Positions 25,431-37,390 of a stretch of 64,000 nucleotides of DNA are shown here, piece after piece. Within the stretch, counting starts at the first letter, position 1, and each line of letters starts with the position of its first letter. Both the position numbers and the translations under genes were made by a program. The stretch is from Euonymus europaeus. Taxonomy: Eukaryota > Streptophyta > Magnoliopsida > Celastrales > Celastraceae. The stretch lies in contig OY756961.1 in the NCBI GenBank assembly GCA_963580455.1, positions 14,985,001 through 15,049,000 of the forward strand. The letters are read 5' to 3'. The notes below the pieces were generated by a model. That model had not been told where the DNA came from. It saw nothing but the letters and a program-made list of their open reading frames with translations, and made no database searches.

Positions 25431-25910
25431 CAACTTCGGACCATCAAAGTTGCCCGGTGTACACGTTTTATTGTTCTTATATGTCAAATTTTATGAGTAT
25501 AAGCTTCATAGATTATTTCGATGCCAAAACACCAACTTTCTTTGACAAATGGACAAAACCGTCAGAAGCTTCTCCATAGAGACAGTTGAGCAACATCGGA
25601 TTATCAAAGTTGCTCGGGATAGACTTTTTATTGTTCTTCTATGTCAAATTTTACGAGTATAAGCTTCCTACATTATTTCGATGCCAAAACACCAACTTTC
25701 TATGACAAATGGACGAAACCGTTAAAAGCTCCTCCATAGAGAGAGTTGAGCAACTTCGGACCATCAAAGTTGCTCGGTGTACAATTTTTATTGTTCTCAT
25801 ATGTCAAATTTTTTGAGTATAAGCTTCATAGATTATTTCGATGACAAAACACCAACTTTCTATGAAAAATGGACAAAACCGTAAAAAGCTCCTCCATAGA
25901 GAGAGTTGAG
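25431..25910. repeat. Domain A HOR copy 11, truncated at the A/B junction
   Basis: Three units, a/g h i. The a/g hybrid is the same one as at 20473. The i unit (25751) has its diagnostic 'gatgacaaaac', but its last 30 or so bases read 'ccgtaaaaagctcc', a domain B ending. The switch between satellite subfamilies therefore lies inside this monomer, between about 25846 and 25883. Confidence 0.85.
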
Positions 25911-28900
25911 CAACTTCGGACCATCAAAATTGCTCTATGTATAACTTTTATTGTTCTTCTACGTGAAATTTTACGAGTATAAGCTGCATAGATTATTTCG
26001 ATGCCAAAACACCAACTTTCTAAGACAAATGAACAAAACCGTTAAAAGCTCCTCCATAGAGAGAGTTGATCAACTTCGGACCATCAAAGTTTCTCGGTGT
26101 ACACTTTTTATTGTTCTTATATGTCAAATTTTATGAGTATAAGCTTCATAGATTATTTCGATGCTAAAACAACAGCTTTCTATGACAAATGGACAAAACC
26201 GTTAAAAGCTCCTCCATAGAGAGAGTTGAGCAACTTCGGACCATCAAAGTTGCTCGGTGTACACGTTTTATTGTTCTTATATGTCAAATTTTATGAGTAT
26301 AAGCTTGATAGATTATTTCGATGCCAAAACACCAACTTTCTATGACAAATGAACAAAACCGTTAAAAGCTCCTCCATAGAGAGAGTTGATCAACTTCGGA
26401 CCATCAAAGTTGCTCGGTGTACACTTTTTATTGTTCTTATATGTCAAATTTTATAAGTATAAGCTTCATAGATTATTTCGATGCCAAAACAACAACTTTC
26501 TATGACAAATCGACAAAACCGTTAAAAGCTCCTCCATAGAGAGAATTGAACAACTTCGGACCATCAAAATTCCTCTTTGTACACTTTTTATTGTTCTTCT
26601 ATGTGAAATTTTACGAGTACAAGCTTCCAAGATTATTTCGATGCAAAAACACCAACTTTCTATGACAAATGGACAAAACCGTTAAAAGCTCCTCCATAGA
26701 GAGTGTTGAGCGACTTCGAACCATCAAAGTTGTTCGGTGTACAATTTTTATTATTCTTATATGTCAAATTTTACGAGTATAAGCTGCATAGATTATTTCG
26801 ATGCCAAAACACCAACTTTCTATGACAAATCGACAAAACCGTTAAAATCCCCTCCATAGTGAGAGTTGAGCAACTTCGGACCATCAAAATTGCTCTTTGT
26901 ACAATTTTTATTGTTCTTATATGTCAATTTTTACGAGTATAAGCTTCATAGATTATTTCGATGCTAAAACAACAACTTTCTATGACAAATGGACAAAACC
27001 GTTAAAAGCTCCTCCATTGAGAGAGTTGAGCAACTTCAGACCATCAAAGTTGCTCGGTGTACACGTTTTATTGTTCTTATATGTCAAATTTTATGAGTAT
27101 AAGCTTCATAGATTATTTCGATGCCAAAACACCAACTTTCTATGACAAACGAACAAAACCGTTAAAAGCTCCTCCATAGAGAGAGTTGATCAACTTCGGA
27201 CCATCAAAGTTTCTCGGTGTACACTTTTTATTGTTCTTATATGTCAAATTTTATGAGTATAAGCTTCATAGATTATTTCGATGCCAAAACACCGACTTTC
27301 TATGACAAATGGACGAAACTGTTAAAAGCTCCTCCATAGAGAGAGTTGAGCAACTTCGGACCATCAAAATTGCTCTATGTATAACTTTTATTGTTCTTCT
27401 ATGTGAAATTTTACGAGTATAAGCTGCATAGATTATTTCGATGCCAAAACACCAACTTTCTATGACAAATCGACAAAACCGTTAAAATCCCCTCCATAGT
27501 GAGAGTTGAGCAACTTCGGACCATCAAAATTGCTCTTTCTACAATTTTTATTGTTCTTATATGTCAATTTTTACGAGTATAAGCTTCATAGATTATTTCG
27601 ATGCTAAAACAACAACTTTCTATGACAAATGGACAAAACCGTTAAAAGCTCCTCCATAGAGAGAGTTGAGCAACTTCGGACCATCAAAGTTGCTCGGTGT
27701 ACACGTTTTATTGTTCTTATATGTCAAATTTTATGAGTATAAGCTTCAAAGATTATTTCGATGCCAAAACACCAACTTTCTATGACAAATGAACAAAACC
27801 GTTAAAAGCTCCTCCATAGAGAGAGTTGATCAACTTCGGACCATCAAAGTTGCTCGGTGTACACTTTTTATTGTTTTTATATGTCAAATTTTATGAGTAT
27901 AAGCTTCAAAGATTATTTCGATGCCAAAACACCAACTTTCTATGACAAATGAACAAAACCGTTAAAAGCTCCTCCATAGAGAGAGTTGAGCAACTTCGGA
28001 CCATCAAAGTTGCTCGGTGTACACGTTTTATTGTTCTTATATGTCAAATTTTATGAGTATAAGCTTCAAAGATTATTTCGATGCCAAAACACCAACTTTC
28101 TATGACAAATGAACAAAACCGTTAAAAGCTTCTCCATAGAGAGAGTTGATCAACTTCGGACCATCAAAGTTTCTCGGTGTACACGTTTTATTGTTCTTAT
28201 ATGTCAAATTTTATGAGTATAAGCTTCATAGATTATTTCGATGCCAAAACACCAACTTTCTATGACAAATGAACAAAACCGTTAAAAGCTCCTCCATAGA
28301 GAGAGTTGATCAACTTCGGACCATCAAAGTTGCTCGGTGTACACTTTTTATTGTTCTTATATGTCAAATTTTATAAGTATAAGCTTCATAGATTATTTCG
28401 ATGCCAAAACAACAACTTTCTATGACAAATCGACAAAACCGTTAAAAGCTCCTCCATAGAGAGAATTGAGCAACTTCGGACCATCAAAATTGCTCTTTGT
28501 ACACTTTTTATTGTTCTTCTATGTGAAATTTTACGAGTATAAGCTTCCAAGATTATTTCGATGCAAAAACACCAACTTTCTATGACAAATGGACAAAACC
28601 GTTAAAAGCTCCTCCATAGAGAGAGTTGATCAACTTCGGACCATCAAAGTTGCTCGGTGTACACTTTTTAATGTTCTTATATGTCAAATTTTATGAGTAT
28701 AAGCTTCATAGATTATTTCGATGCTAAAACAACAACTTTCTATGACAAATCGACAAAACCGTTAAAATCCCCTCCATAGTGAGAGTTGAGCAACTTCGGA
28801 CCATCAAAATTGCTCTTTGTACAATTTTTATTGTTCTTATATGTCAATTTTTACGAGTATAAGCTTCATAGATTATTTCGATGCTAAAACAACAACTTTC

Positions 28901-29985
28901 TATGACAAATGGACAAAACCGTTAAAAGCTCCTCCATAGAGAGAGTTGAGCAACTTCGGACCATCAAAGTTGCTCTTTGTACAATTTTTATTGTTCTTAT
29001 ATGTCTATTTTTATGAGTATAAGCTTCATAGATTATTTCGATGCCAAAACACCAACTTTCTATGACAAATGGACAAAACCGTTAAAAGCTCCTCCATAGA
29101 GAGAGTTGATCAACTTCGGACCATCAAAGTTGCTCGGTGTACACTTTTTAATGTTCTTATATGTCAAATTTTATGAGTATAAGCTTCATAGATTATTTCG
29201 ATGCTAAAACAACAACTTTCTATGACAAATGGTCAAAACCGTTAAAAGCTCCTCCATAGAGAGAGTTGAGCAACTTCGGACCATCAAAGTTGCTCGGTGT
29301 ACACGTTTTATTGTTCTTATATGTCAAATTTTATGAGTATAAGCTTCATAGATTATTTCGATGCCAAAACACCAACTTTCAATGATAAATCGACAAAACC
29401 GTTAAAATCCCCTCCATAGTGAGAGTTGAGCAACTTCGGAACATCAAAATTGCTCTTTGTACAATTTTTATTGTTCTTATATGTCAATTTTTACGAGTAT
29501 AAGCTTCATAGATTATTTCGATGCTAAAACAACAACTTTCTATGACAAATGGACAAAACCGTTAAATGCTCCCCATAGAGAGAGTTGAGCAACTTCGGAC
29601 CATCAAAGTTGCTCTTTGTACAATTTTTATTGTTCTTATATGTCTATTTTTATGAGTATAAGCTTCATAGATTATTTCGATGCCAAAACACCAACTTTCT
29701 ATGACAAATGGACAAAACCGTTAAAAGCTCCTCCATAGAGAGAGTTGATCAACTTCGGACCATCAAAGTTGCTCGGTGTACACTTTTTAATGTTCTTATA
29801 TGTCAAATTTTATGAGTATAAGCTTCATAGATTATTTCGATGCCAAAACACCGACTTTCTATGACAAATGGACGAAACTGTTAAAAGTTCCTCCATAGAG
29901 AGAGTTGAGCAACTTCGGACCATCAAAATTGCTCTATGTATAACTTTTATTGTTCTTCTATGTGAAATTTTACGAGTATAAGCTG
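25911..29985. repeat. Domain B left block
   Basis: The order starts Q1 W X Y Z T' U' X W' Q2 U' X Y', then a less regular run of X, W/X, Y, Z, U', tgtctattttt and cactttttaatg units. The first 13 or so units correspond at an offset of 4479 bp to 30390 onward, with scattered differences such as 'aagcttgatag' against 'aagcttcatag' and 'ctttttattg' against 'ctttctattg'. The offset is 28 x 160 minus one because of the 159-bp unit at 29431. Confidence 0.82.
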
Positions 29986-32385
29986 CATAGATTATTTCGA
30001 TGCCAAAACACCAACTTTCTAAGACAAATCGACAAAACCATTAAAAGCTCCTCCATAGAGAGAGTTGAGCAACTTCGGACCATCAAAGTTGCTCTTTGTA
30101 CAATTTTTATTGTTCTTATATGTCTATTTTTATTAGTATAAGCTTCATAGATTATTTCGATGCCAAAACACCAACTTTCTATGACAAATGGACAAAACCG
30201 TTAAAAGCTCTTCCATAGAGAGAGTTGATCAACTTCGGACCATCAAAGTTGCTCGGTGTACACTTTTTAATGTTCTTATATGTCAAATTTTATGAGTATA
30301 AGCTTCATAGATTATTTCGATGCCAAAACACCAACTTTCTATGACAAATGGACGAAACCGTAAAAAGCTCCTCCATAGAGAGAGTTGAGCAACTTCGGAC
30401 CATCAAAATTGCTCTATGTATAACTTTTATTGTTCTTCTACGTGAAATTTTACGAGTATAAGCTGCATAGATTATTTCGATGCCAAAACACCAACTTTCT
30501 AAGACAAATGAACAAAACCGTTAAAAGCTCCTCCATAGAGAGAGTTGATCAACTTCGGACCATCAAAGTTTCTCGGTGTACACTTTCTATTGTTCTTATA
30601 TGTCAAATTTTATGAGTATAAGCTTCATAGATTATTTCGATGCTAAAACAACAGCTTTCTATGACAAATGGACAAAACCGTTAAAAGCTCCTCCATAGAG
30701 AGAGTTGAGCAACTTCGGACCATCAAAGTTGCTCGGTGTACACGTTTTATTGTTCTTATATGTCAAATTTTATGAGTATAAGCTTCATAGATTATTTCGA
30801 TGCCAAAACACCAACTTTCTATGACAAATGAACAAAACCGTTAAAAGCTCCTCCATAGAGAGAGTTGATCAACTTCGGACCATCAAAGTTGCTCGGTGTA
30901 CACTTTTTATTGTTCTTATATGTCAAATTTTATAAGTATAAGCTTCATAGATTATTTCGATGCCAAAACAACAACTTTCTATGACAAATCGACAAAACCG
31001 TTAAAAGCTCCTCCATAGAGAGAATTGAACAACTTCGGACCATCAAAATTCCTCTTTGTACACTTTTTATTGTTCTTCTATGTGAAATTTTACGAGTACA
31101 AGCTTCCAAGATTATTTCGATGCAAAAACACCAACTTTCTATGACAAATGGACAAAACCGTTAAAAGCTCCTCCATAGAGAGTGTTGAGCGAATTCGGAC
31201 CATCAAAGTTGTTCGGTGTACAATTTTTATTATTCTTATATGTCAAATTTTACGAGTATAAGCTGCATAGATTATTTCGATGCCAAAACAACAACTTTCT
31301 ATGACAAATCGACAAAACCGTTAAAATCCCCTCCATAGTGAGAGTTGAGCAACTTCGGACCATCAAAATTGCTCTTTGTACAATTTTTATTGTTCTTATA
31401 TGTCAATTTTTACGAGTATAAGCTTCATAGATTATTTCGATGCTAAAACAACAACTTTCTATGACAAATGGACAAAACCGTTAAAAGCTCCTCTATTGAG
31501 AGAGTTGAGCAACTTCGGACCATCAAAGTTGCTCGGTGTACACGTTTTATTGTTCTTATATGTCAAATTTTATGAGTATAAGCTTCATAGATTATTTCGA
31601 TGCCAAAACACCAACTTTCTATGACAAATGAACAAAACCGTTAAAAGCTCCTCCATAGAGAGAGTTGATCAACTTCGGACCATCAAAGTTTCTCGGTGTA
31701 CACTTTTTATTGTTCTTATATGTCAAATTTTATGAGTATAAGCTTCATAGATTATTTCGATGCCAAAACACCGACTTTCTATGACAAATGGACGAAACTG
31801 TTAAAAGCTCCTCCATAGAGAGAGTTGAGCAACTTCGGACCATCAAAATTGCTCTATGTATAACTTTTATTGTTCTTCTATGTGAAATTTTACGAGTATA
31901 AGCTGCATAGATTATTTCGATGCCAAAACACCAACTTTCTATGACAAATCGACAAAACCGTTAAAATCCCCTCCATAGTGAGAGTTGAGCAACTTCGGAC
32001 CATCAAAATTGCTCTTTCTACAATTTTTATTGTTCTTATATGTCAATTTTTACGAGTATAAGCTTCATAGATTATTTCGATGCTAAAACAACAACTTTCT
32101 ATGACAAATGGACAAAACCGTTAAAAGCTCCTCCATAGAGAGAGTTGAGCAACTTCGGACCATCAAAGTTGCTCGGTGTACACGTTTTATTGTTCTTATA
32201 TGTCAAATTTTATGAGTATAAGCTTCAAAGATTATTTCGATGCCAAAACACCAACTTTTTATGACAAATGAACAAAACCGTTAAAAGCTCCTCCATAGAG
32301 AGAGTTGATCAACTTCGGACCATCAAAGTTGCTCGGTGTACACTTTTTATTGTTTTTATATGTCAAATTTTATGAGTATAAGCTT
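29986..32385. repeat. 2400-bp (15-mer) tandem duplication, copy 1
   Basis: At an offset of 2400 bp the sequence 29986-32410 matches 32386-34810 with a single mismatch that I can see (a at 31291, c at 33691). The copy starts in the second half of the Q unit at 29910. It continues through the tgtctattttt and cactttttaatg units, then Q1 W X Y Z T' U' X W' Q2 U' X Y'. Private markers shared by both copies include gaattcgg (31191/33591), ctctattgag, gctctttcta and ccaactttttatg. Confidence 0.92.
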
Positions 32386-34785
32386 CATAGATTATTTCGA
32401 TGCCAAAACACCAACTTTCTAAGACAAATCGACAAAACCATTAAAAGCTCCTCCATAGAGAGAGTTGAGCAACTTCGGACCATCAAAGTTGCTCTTTGTA
32501 CAATTTTTATTGTTCTTATATGTCTATTTTTATTAGTATAAGCTTCATAGATTATTTCGATGCCAAAACACCAACTTTCTATGACAAATGGACAAAACCG
32601 TTAAAAGCTCTTCCATAGAGAGAGTTGATCAACTTCGGACCATCAAAGTTGCTCGGTGTACACTTTTTAATGTTCTTATATGTCAAATTTTATGAGTATA
32701 AGCTTCATAGATTATTTCGATGCCAAAACACCAACTTTCTATGACAAATGGACGAAACCGTAAAAAGCTCCTCCATAGAGAGAGTTGAGCAACTTCGGAC
32801 CATCAAAATTGCTCTATGTATAACTTTTATTGTTCTTCTACGTGAAATTTTACGAGTATAAGCTGCATAGATTATTTCGATGCCAAAACACCAACTTTCT
32901 AAGACAAATGAACAAAACCGTTAAAAGCTCCTCCATAGAGAGAGTTGATCAACTTCGGACCATCAAAGTTTCTCGGTGTACACTTTCTATTGTTCTTATA
33001 TGTCAAATTTTATGAGTATAAGCTTCATAGATTATTTCGATGCTAAAACAACAGCTTTCTATGACAAATGGACAAAACCGTTAAAAGCTCCTCCATAGAG
33101 AGAGTTGAGCAACTTCGGACCATCAAAGTTGCTCGGTGTACACGTTTTATTGTTCTTATATGTCAAATTTTATGAGTATAAGCTTCATAGATTATTTCGA
33201 TGCCAAAACACCAACTTTCTATGACAAATGAACAAAACCGTTAAAAGCTCCTCCATAGAGAGAGTTGATCAACTTCGGACCATCAAAGTTGCTCGGTGTA
33301 CACTTTTTATTGTTCTTATATGTCAAATTTTATAAGTATAAGCTTCATAGATTATTTCGATGCCAAAACAACAACTTTCTATGACAAATCGACAAAACCG
33401 TTAAAAGCTCCTCCATAGAGAGAATTGAACAACTTCGGACCATCAAAATTCCTCTTTGTACACTTTTTATTGTTCTTCTATGTGAAATTTTACGAGTACA
33501 AGCTTCCAAGATTATTTCGATGCAAAAACACCAACTTTCTATGACAAATGGACAAAACCGTTAAAAGCTCCTCCATAGAGAGTGTTGAGCGAATTCGGAC
33601 CATCAAAGTTGTTCGGTGTACAATTTTTATTATTCTTATATGTCAAATTTTACGAGTATAAGCTGCATAGATTATTTCGATGCCAAAACACCAACTTTCT
33701 ATGACAAATCGACAAAACCGTTAAAATCCCCTCCATAGTGAGAGTTGAGCAACTTCGGACCATCAAAATTGCTCTTTGTACAATTTTTATTGTTCTTATA
33801 TGTCAATTTTTACGAGTATAAGCTTCATAGATTATTTCGATGCTAAAACAACAACTTTCTATGACAAATGGACAAAACCGTTAAAAGCTCCTCTATTGAG
33901 AGAGTTGAGCAACTTCGGACCATCAAAGTTGCTCGGTGTACACGTTTTATTGTTCTTATATGTCAAATTTTATGAGTATAAGCTTCATAGATTATTTCGA
34001 TGCCAAAACACCAACTTTCTATGACAAATGAACAAAACCGTTAAAAGCTCCTCCATAGAGAGAGTTGATCAACTTCGGACCATCAAAGTTTCTCGGTGTA
34101 CACTTTTTATTGTTCTTATATGTCAAATTTTATGAGTATAAGCTTCATAGATTATTTCGATGCCAAAACACCGACTTTCTATGACAAATGGACGAAACTG
34201 TTAAAAGCTCCTCCATAGAGAGAGTTGAGCAACTTCGGACCATCAAAATTGCTCTATGTATAACTTTTATTGTTCTTCTATGTGAAATTTTACGAGTATA
34301 AGCTGCATAGATTATTTCGATGCCAAAACACCAACTTTCTATGACAAATCGACAAAACCGTTAAAATCCCCTCCATAGTGAGAGTTGAGCAACTTCGGAC
34401 CATCAAAATTGCTCTTTCTACAATTTTTATTGTTCTTATATGTCAATTTTTACGAGTATAAGCTTCATAGATTATTTCGATGCTAAAACAACAACTTTCT
34501 ATGACAAATGGACAAAACCGTTAAAAGCTCCTCCATAGAGAGAGTTGAGCAACTTCGGACCATCAAAGTTGCTCGGTGTACACGTTTTATTGTTCTTATA
34601 TGTCAAATTTTATGAGTATAAGCTTCAAAGATTATTTCGATGCCAAAACACCAACTTTTTATGACAAATGAACAAAACCGTTAAAAGCTCCTCCATAGAG
34701 AGAGTTGATCAACTTCGGACCATCAAAGTTGCTCGGTGTACACTTTTTATTGTTTTTATATGTCAAATTTTATGAGTATAAGCTT
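32386..34785. repeat. 2400-bp (15-mer) tandem duplication, copy 2
   Basis: Direct tandem copy of 29986-32385. The left end is set by agctt against agctg at 32385/29985, and matching ends at 34810, where 'acaacaact' replaces 'acaccaact'. The Y'/Q unit at 32310 is the fused junction monomer between the copies. Near-identity over 2.4 kb implies a very recent duplication, or an assembly duplication. Confidence 0.92.
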
Positions 34786-34830
34786 CATAGATTATTTCGA
34801 TGCCAAAACAACAACTTTCTATGACAAATC

Positions 34831-37390
34831 GACAAAACCGTTAAAAGCTCCTCCATAGAGAGAGTTGAGCAACTTCGGACCATCAAAGTTGCTCGGTGTA
34901 CACGTTTTATTGTTCTTATATGTCAAATTTTATGAGTATAAGCTTCATAAATTATTTCGATGCCAAAACACCAACTTTCTATGACAAATGAACAAAACCG
35001 TTAAAAGCTCCTCCATAGAGAGAGTTGATCAACTTCGGACCATCAAAGTTGCTCGGTGTACACTTTTTATTGTTCTTATATGTCAAATTTTATAAGTATA
35101 AGCTTCATAGATTATTTCGATGCCAAAACAACAACTTTCTATGACAAATCGACAAAACCGTTAAAAGCTCCTCCATAGAGAGAATTGAACAACTTCGGAC
35201 CATCAAAATTGCTCTTTGTACACTTTTTATTGTTCTTCTATGTGAAATTTTACGAGTATAAGCTTCCAAGATTATTTCGATGCAAAAACACCAACTTTCT
35301 ATGACAAATGGACAAAACCGTTAAAAGCTCCTCCATAGAGAGTGTTGAGCGACTTCGGACCATCAAAGTTGTTCGGTGTACAATTTTTATTATTCTTATA
35401 TGTCAAATTTTACGAGTATAAGCTGCATAGATTATTTCGATGCCAAAACAACAACTTTCTATGACAAATCGACAAAACCGTTAAAATCCCCTCCATAGTG
35501 AGAGTTGAGCAACTTCGGACCATCAAAATTGCTCTTTGTACAATTTTTATTGTTCTTATATGTCAATTTTTACGAGTATAAGCTTCATAGATTATTTCGA
35601 TGCTAAAACAACAACTTTCTATGACAAATGGACAAAACCGTTAAAAGCTCCTCCATAGAGAGAGTTGAGCAACTTCGGACCATCAAAGTTGCTCGGTGTA
35701 CACGTTTTATTGTTCTTATATGTCAAATTTTATGAGTATAAGCTTCATAGATTATTTCGATGCCAAAACACCAACTTTCTATGACAAATCGACAAAACCG
35801 TTAAAATCCCCTCCATAGTGAGAGTTGAGCAACTTCGGACCATCAAAATTGCTCTTTGTACAATTTTTATTGTTCTTATATGTCAATTTTTACGAGTATA
35901 AGCTTCATAGATTATTTCGATGCTAAAACAACAACTTTCTATGACAAATGGACAAAACCGTTAAAAGCTCCTCCATAGAGAGAGTTGAGCAACTTCGGAC
36001 CATCAAAGTTGCTCGGTGTACACGTTTTATTGTTCTTATATGTCAAATTTTATGAGTATAAGCTTCATAGATTATTTCGATGCCAAAACACCAACTTTCT
36101 ATGACAAATCGACAAAACCGTTAAAATCCCCTCCATAGTGAGAGTTGAGCAACTTCGGAACATCAAAATTGCTCTTTGTACAATTTTTATTGTTCTTATA
36201 TGTCAATTTTTACGAGTATAAGCTTCATAGATTATTTCGATGCTAAAACAACAACTTTCTATGACAAATGGACAAAACCGTTAAATGCTCCTCCATAGAG
36301 AGAGTTGAGCAACTTCGGACCATCAAAGTTGCTCTTTGTACAATTTTTATTGTTCTTATATGTCTATTTTTATGAGTATAAGCTTCATAGATTATTTCGA
36401 TGCCAAAACACCAACTTTCTATGACAAATGGACAAAACCGTTAAAAGCTCCTCCATAGAGAGAGTTCATCAACTTCGGACCATCAAAGTTGCTCGGTGTA
36501 CACTTTTTAATGTTCTTATATGTCAAATTTTATGAGTATAAGCTTCATAGATTATTTCGATGCCAAAACACCGACTTTCTATGACAAATGGACGAAACTG
36601 TTAAAAGTTCCTCCATAGAGAGAGTTGAGCAACTTCGGACCATCAAAATTGCTCTATGTATAACTTTTATTGTTCTTCTATGTGAAATTTTACGAGTATA
36701 AGCTGCATAGATTATTTCGATGCCAAAACACCAACTTTCTAAGACAAATCGACAAAACCATTAAAAGCTCCTCCATAGAGAGAGTTGAGCAACTTCGGAC
36801 CATCAAAGTTGCTCTTTGTACTATTTTTATTGTTCTTATATGTCTATTTTTATGAGTATAAGCTTCATAGATTATTTCGATGCCAAAACACCAACTTTCT
36901 ATGACAAAAGGACAAAACCGTTAAAAGCTCTTCCATAGAGAGAGTTGATCGACTTCGGACCATCAAAGTTGCTCGGTGTACACTTTTTAATGTTCTTATA
37001 TGTCAAATTTTATGAGTATAAGCTTCATAGATTATTTCGATGCCAAAACACCAACTTTCTATGACAAATGGACGAAACCGTAAAAAGCTCCTCCATAGAG
37101 AGAGTTGAGCAACTTCGGACCATCAAAATTGCTCTATGTATAACTTTTATTGTTCTTCTACGTGAAATTTTACGAGTATAAGCTGCATAGATTATTTCGA
37201 TGCCAAAACACCAACTTTCTAAGACAAATGAACAAAACCGTTAAAAGCTCCTCCATAGAGAGAGTTGATCAACTTCGGACCATCAAAGTTTCTCGGTGTA
37301 CACTTTCTATTGTTCTTATATGTCAAATTTTATGAGTATAAGCTTCATAGATTATTTCGATGCTAAAACAACAGCTTTCTATGACAAATG
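34831..37390. repeat. 2560-bp (16-mer) repeat, copy 1
   Basis: It begins X Y Z T' U' X U' X U' and continues with tgtctattttt, cactttttaatg, Q, tgtctattttt, cactttttaatg, Q1 and W units. It matches 37391 onward at an offset of 2560 bp with scattered single differences. Examples are 'cttcataaatt' at 34941 against 'cttcatagatt', 'cactttttat' against 'cacttattat' at 37621, and 'gttcatc' at about 36466 against 'gttgatc'. Confidence 0.85.
35471..36150. repeat. Local 320-bp dimer amplification (U'-X)
   Basis: Units U' (ctttgtacaat, tgtcaattttt, gctaaaac) and X (cggtgtacacg) alternate U' X U' X U' from 35510. Each X ends with the tcgacaaaacc...aaaatcccc tail that normally precedes U'. The period here is 320 bp. 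The same dimer run appears 2560 bp further on (38070-38870), so the dimer expansion came before the 16-mer duplication. Confidence 0.82.

Larger units (their letters stand above)
1..25910. repeat. Domain A: 16-mer/23-mer higher-order repeat array
   Basis: This domain holds 162 monomers of about 15 recurring classes, told apart mainly at unit positions 11-50 and 70-80. Class markers: a, cccggtgtacacg; b, tctatgtatac with ttctttcttg; c, gacttcggaccttc with ctcagtg; d, tctatgtatac with cgacgcc; e, ctcgttgtacac; f, gagcatc with gagcttcc (f' has attctacggg); g, aatttc with tctttaatg; h, caacatcggatt with gggatagac; i, tctcatatg and gatgacaaaac; j, gagatagacat; k, cttcagacc with aaacttttttag; l, 159 bp with ggatgaacc; m, attctacgag; n, gttcggtgtaaat; o, ctctttgtacaat and cttcagag, ending gaatgag. 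The basic order is a b c d c e [fghijkl] m n o (16 units). The bracketed 7-mer is doubled in the 23-unit copies. Confidence 0.93.

Noticed and set aside
25951..26136. Recurrent open frames of about 61 aa starting MFFYVKFYEYKL (also near 29950, 30430, 32830, 36670, 37150, 39230, 39710, 42110)
   Set aside because: They are translations of the satellite itself, reappear wherever the same monomer classes recur, and end after little more than one unit because 160 is not divisible by three. No start context, codon bias or domain supports a gene.
26897..27145. 82-aa hydrophobic open frames (also near 31376, 33776, 40656, 45933, 47372, 50570, 53770) suggesting a small membrane protein family
   Set aside because: The hydrophobic look comes from T-rich monomer sequence (ttttattgttctta). 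Their positions follow HOR copies exactly, so this is a repeat shadow and not a gene family.
31190..31197. EcoRI site (gaattc) as a sign of the Beta EcoRI satellite family of similar length
   Set aside because: The site occurs only as a private change in the two copies of the 2400-bp duplication (31191 and 33591) and is not part of the monomer consensus.
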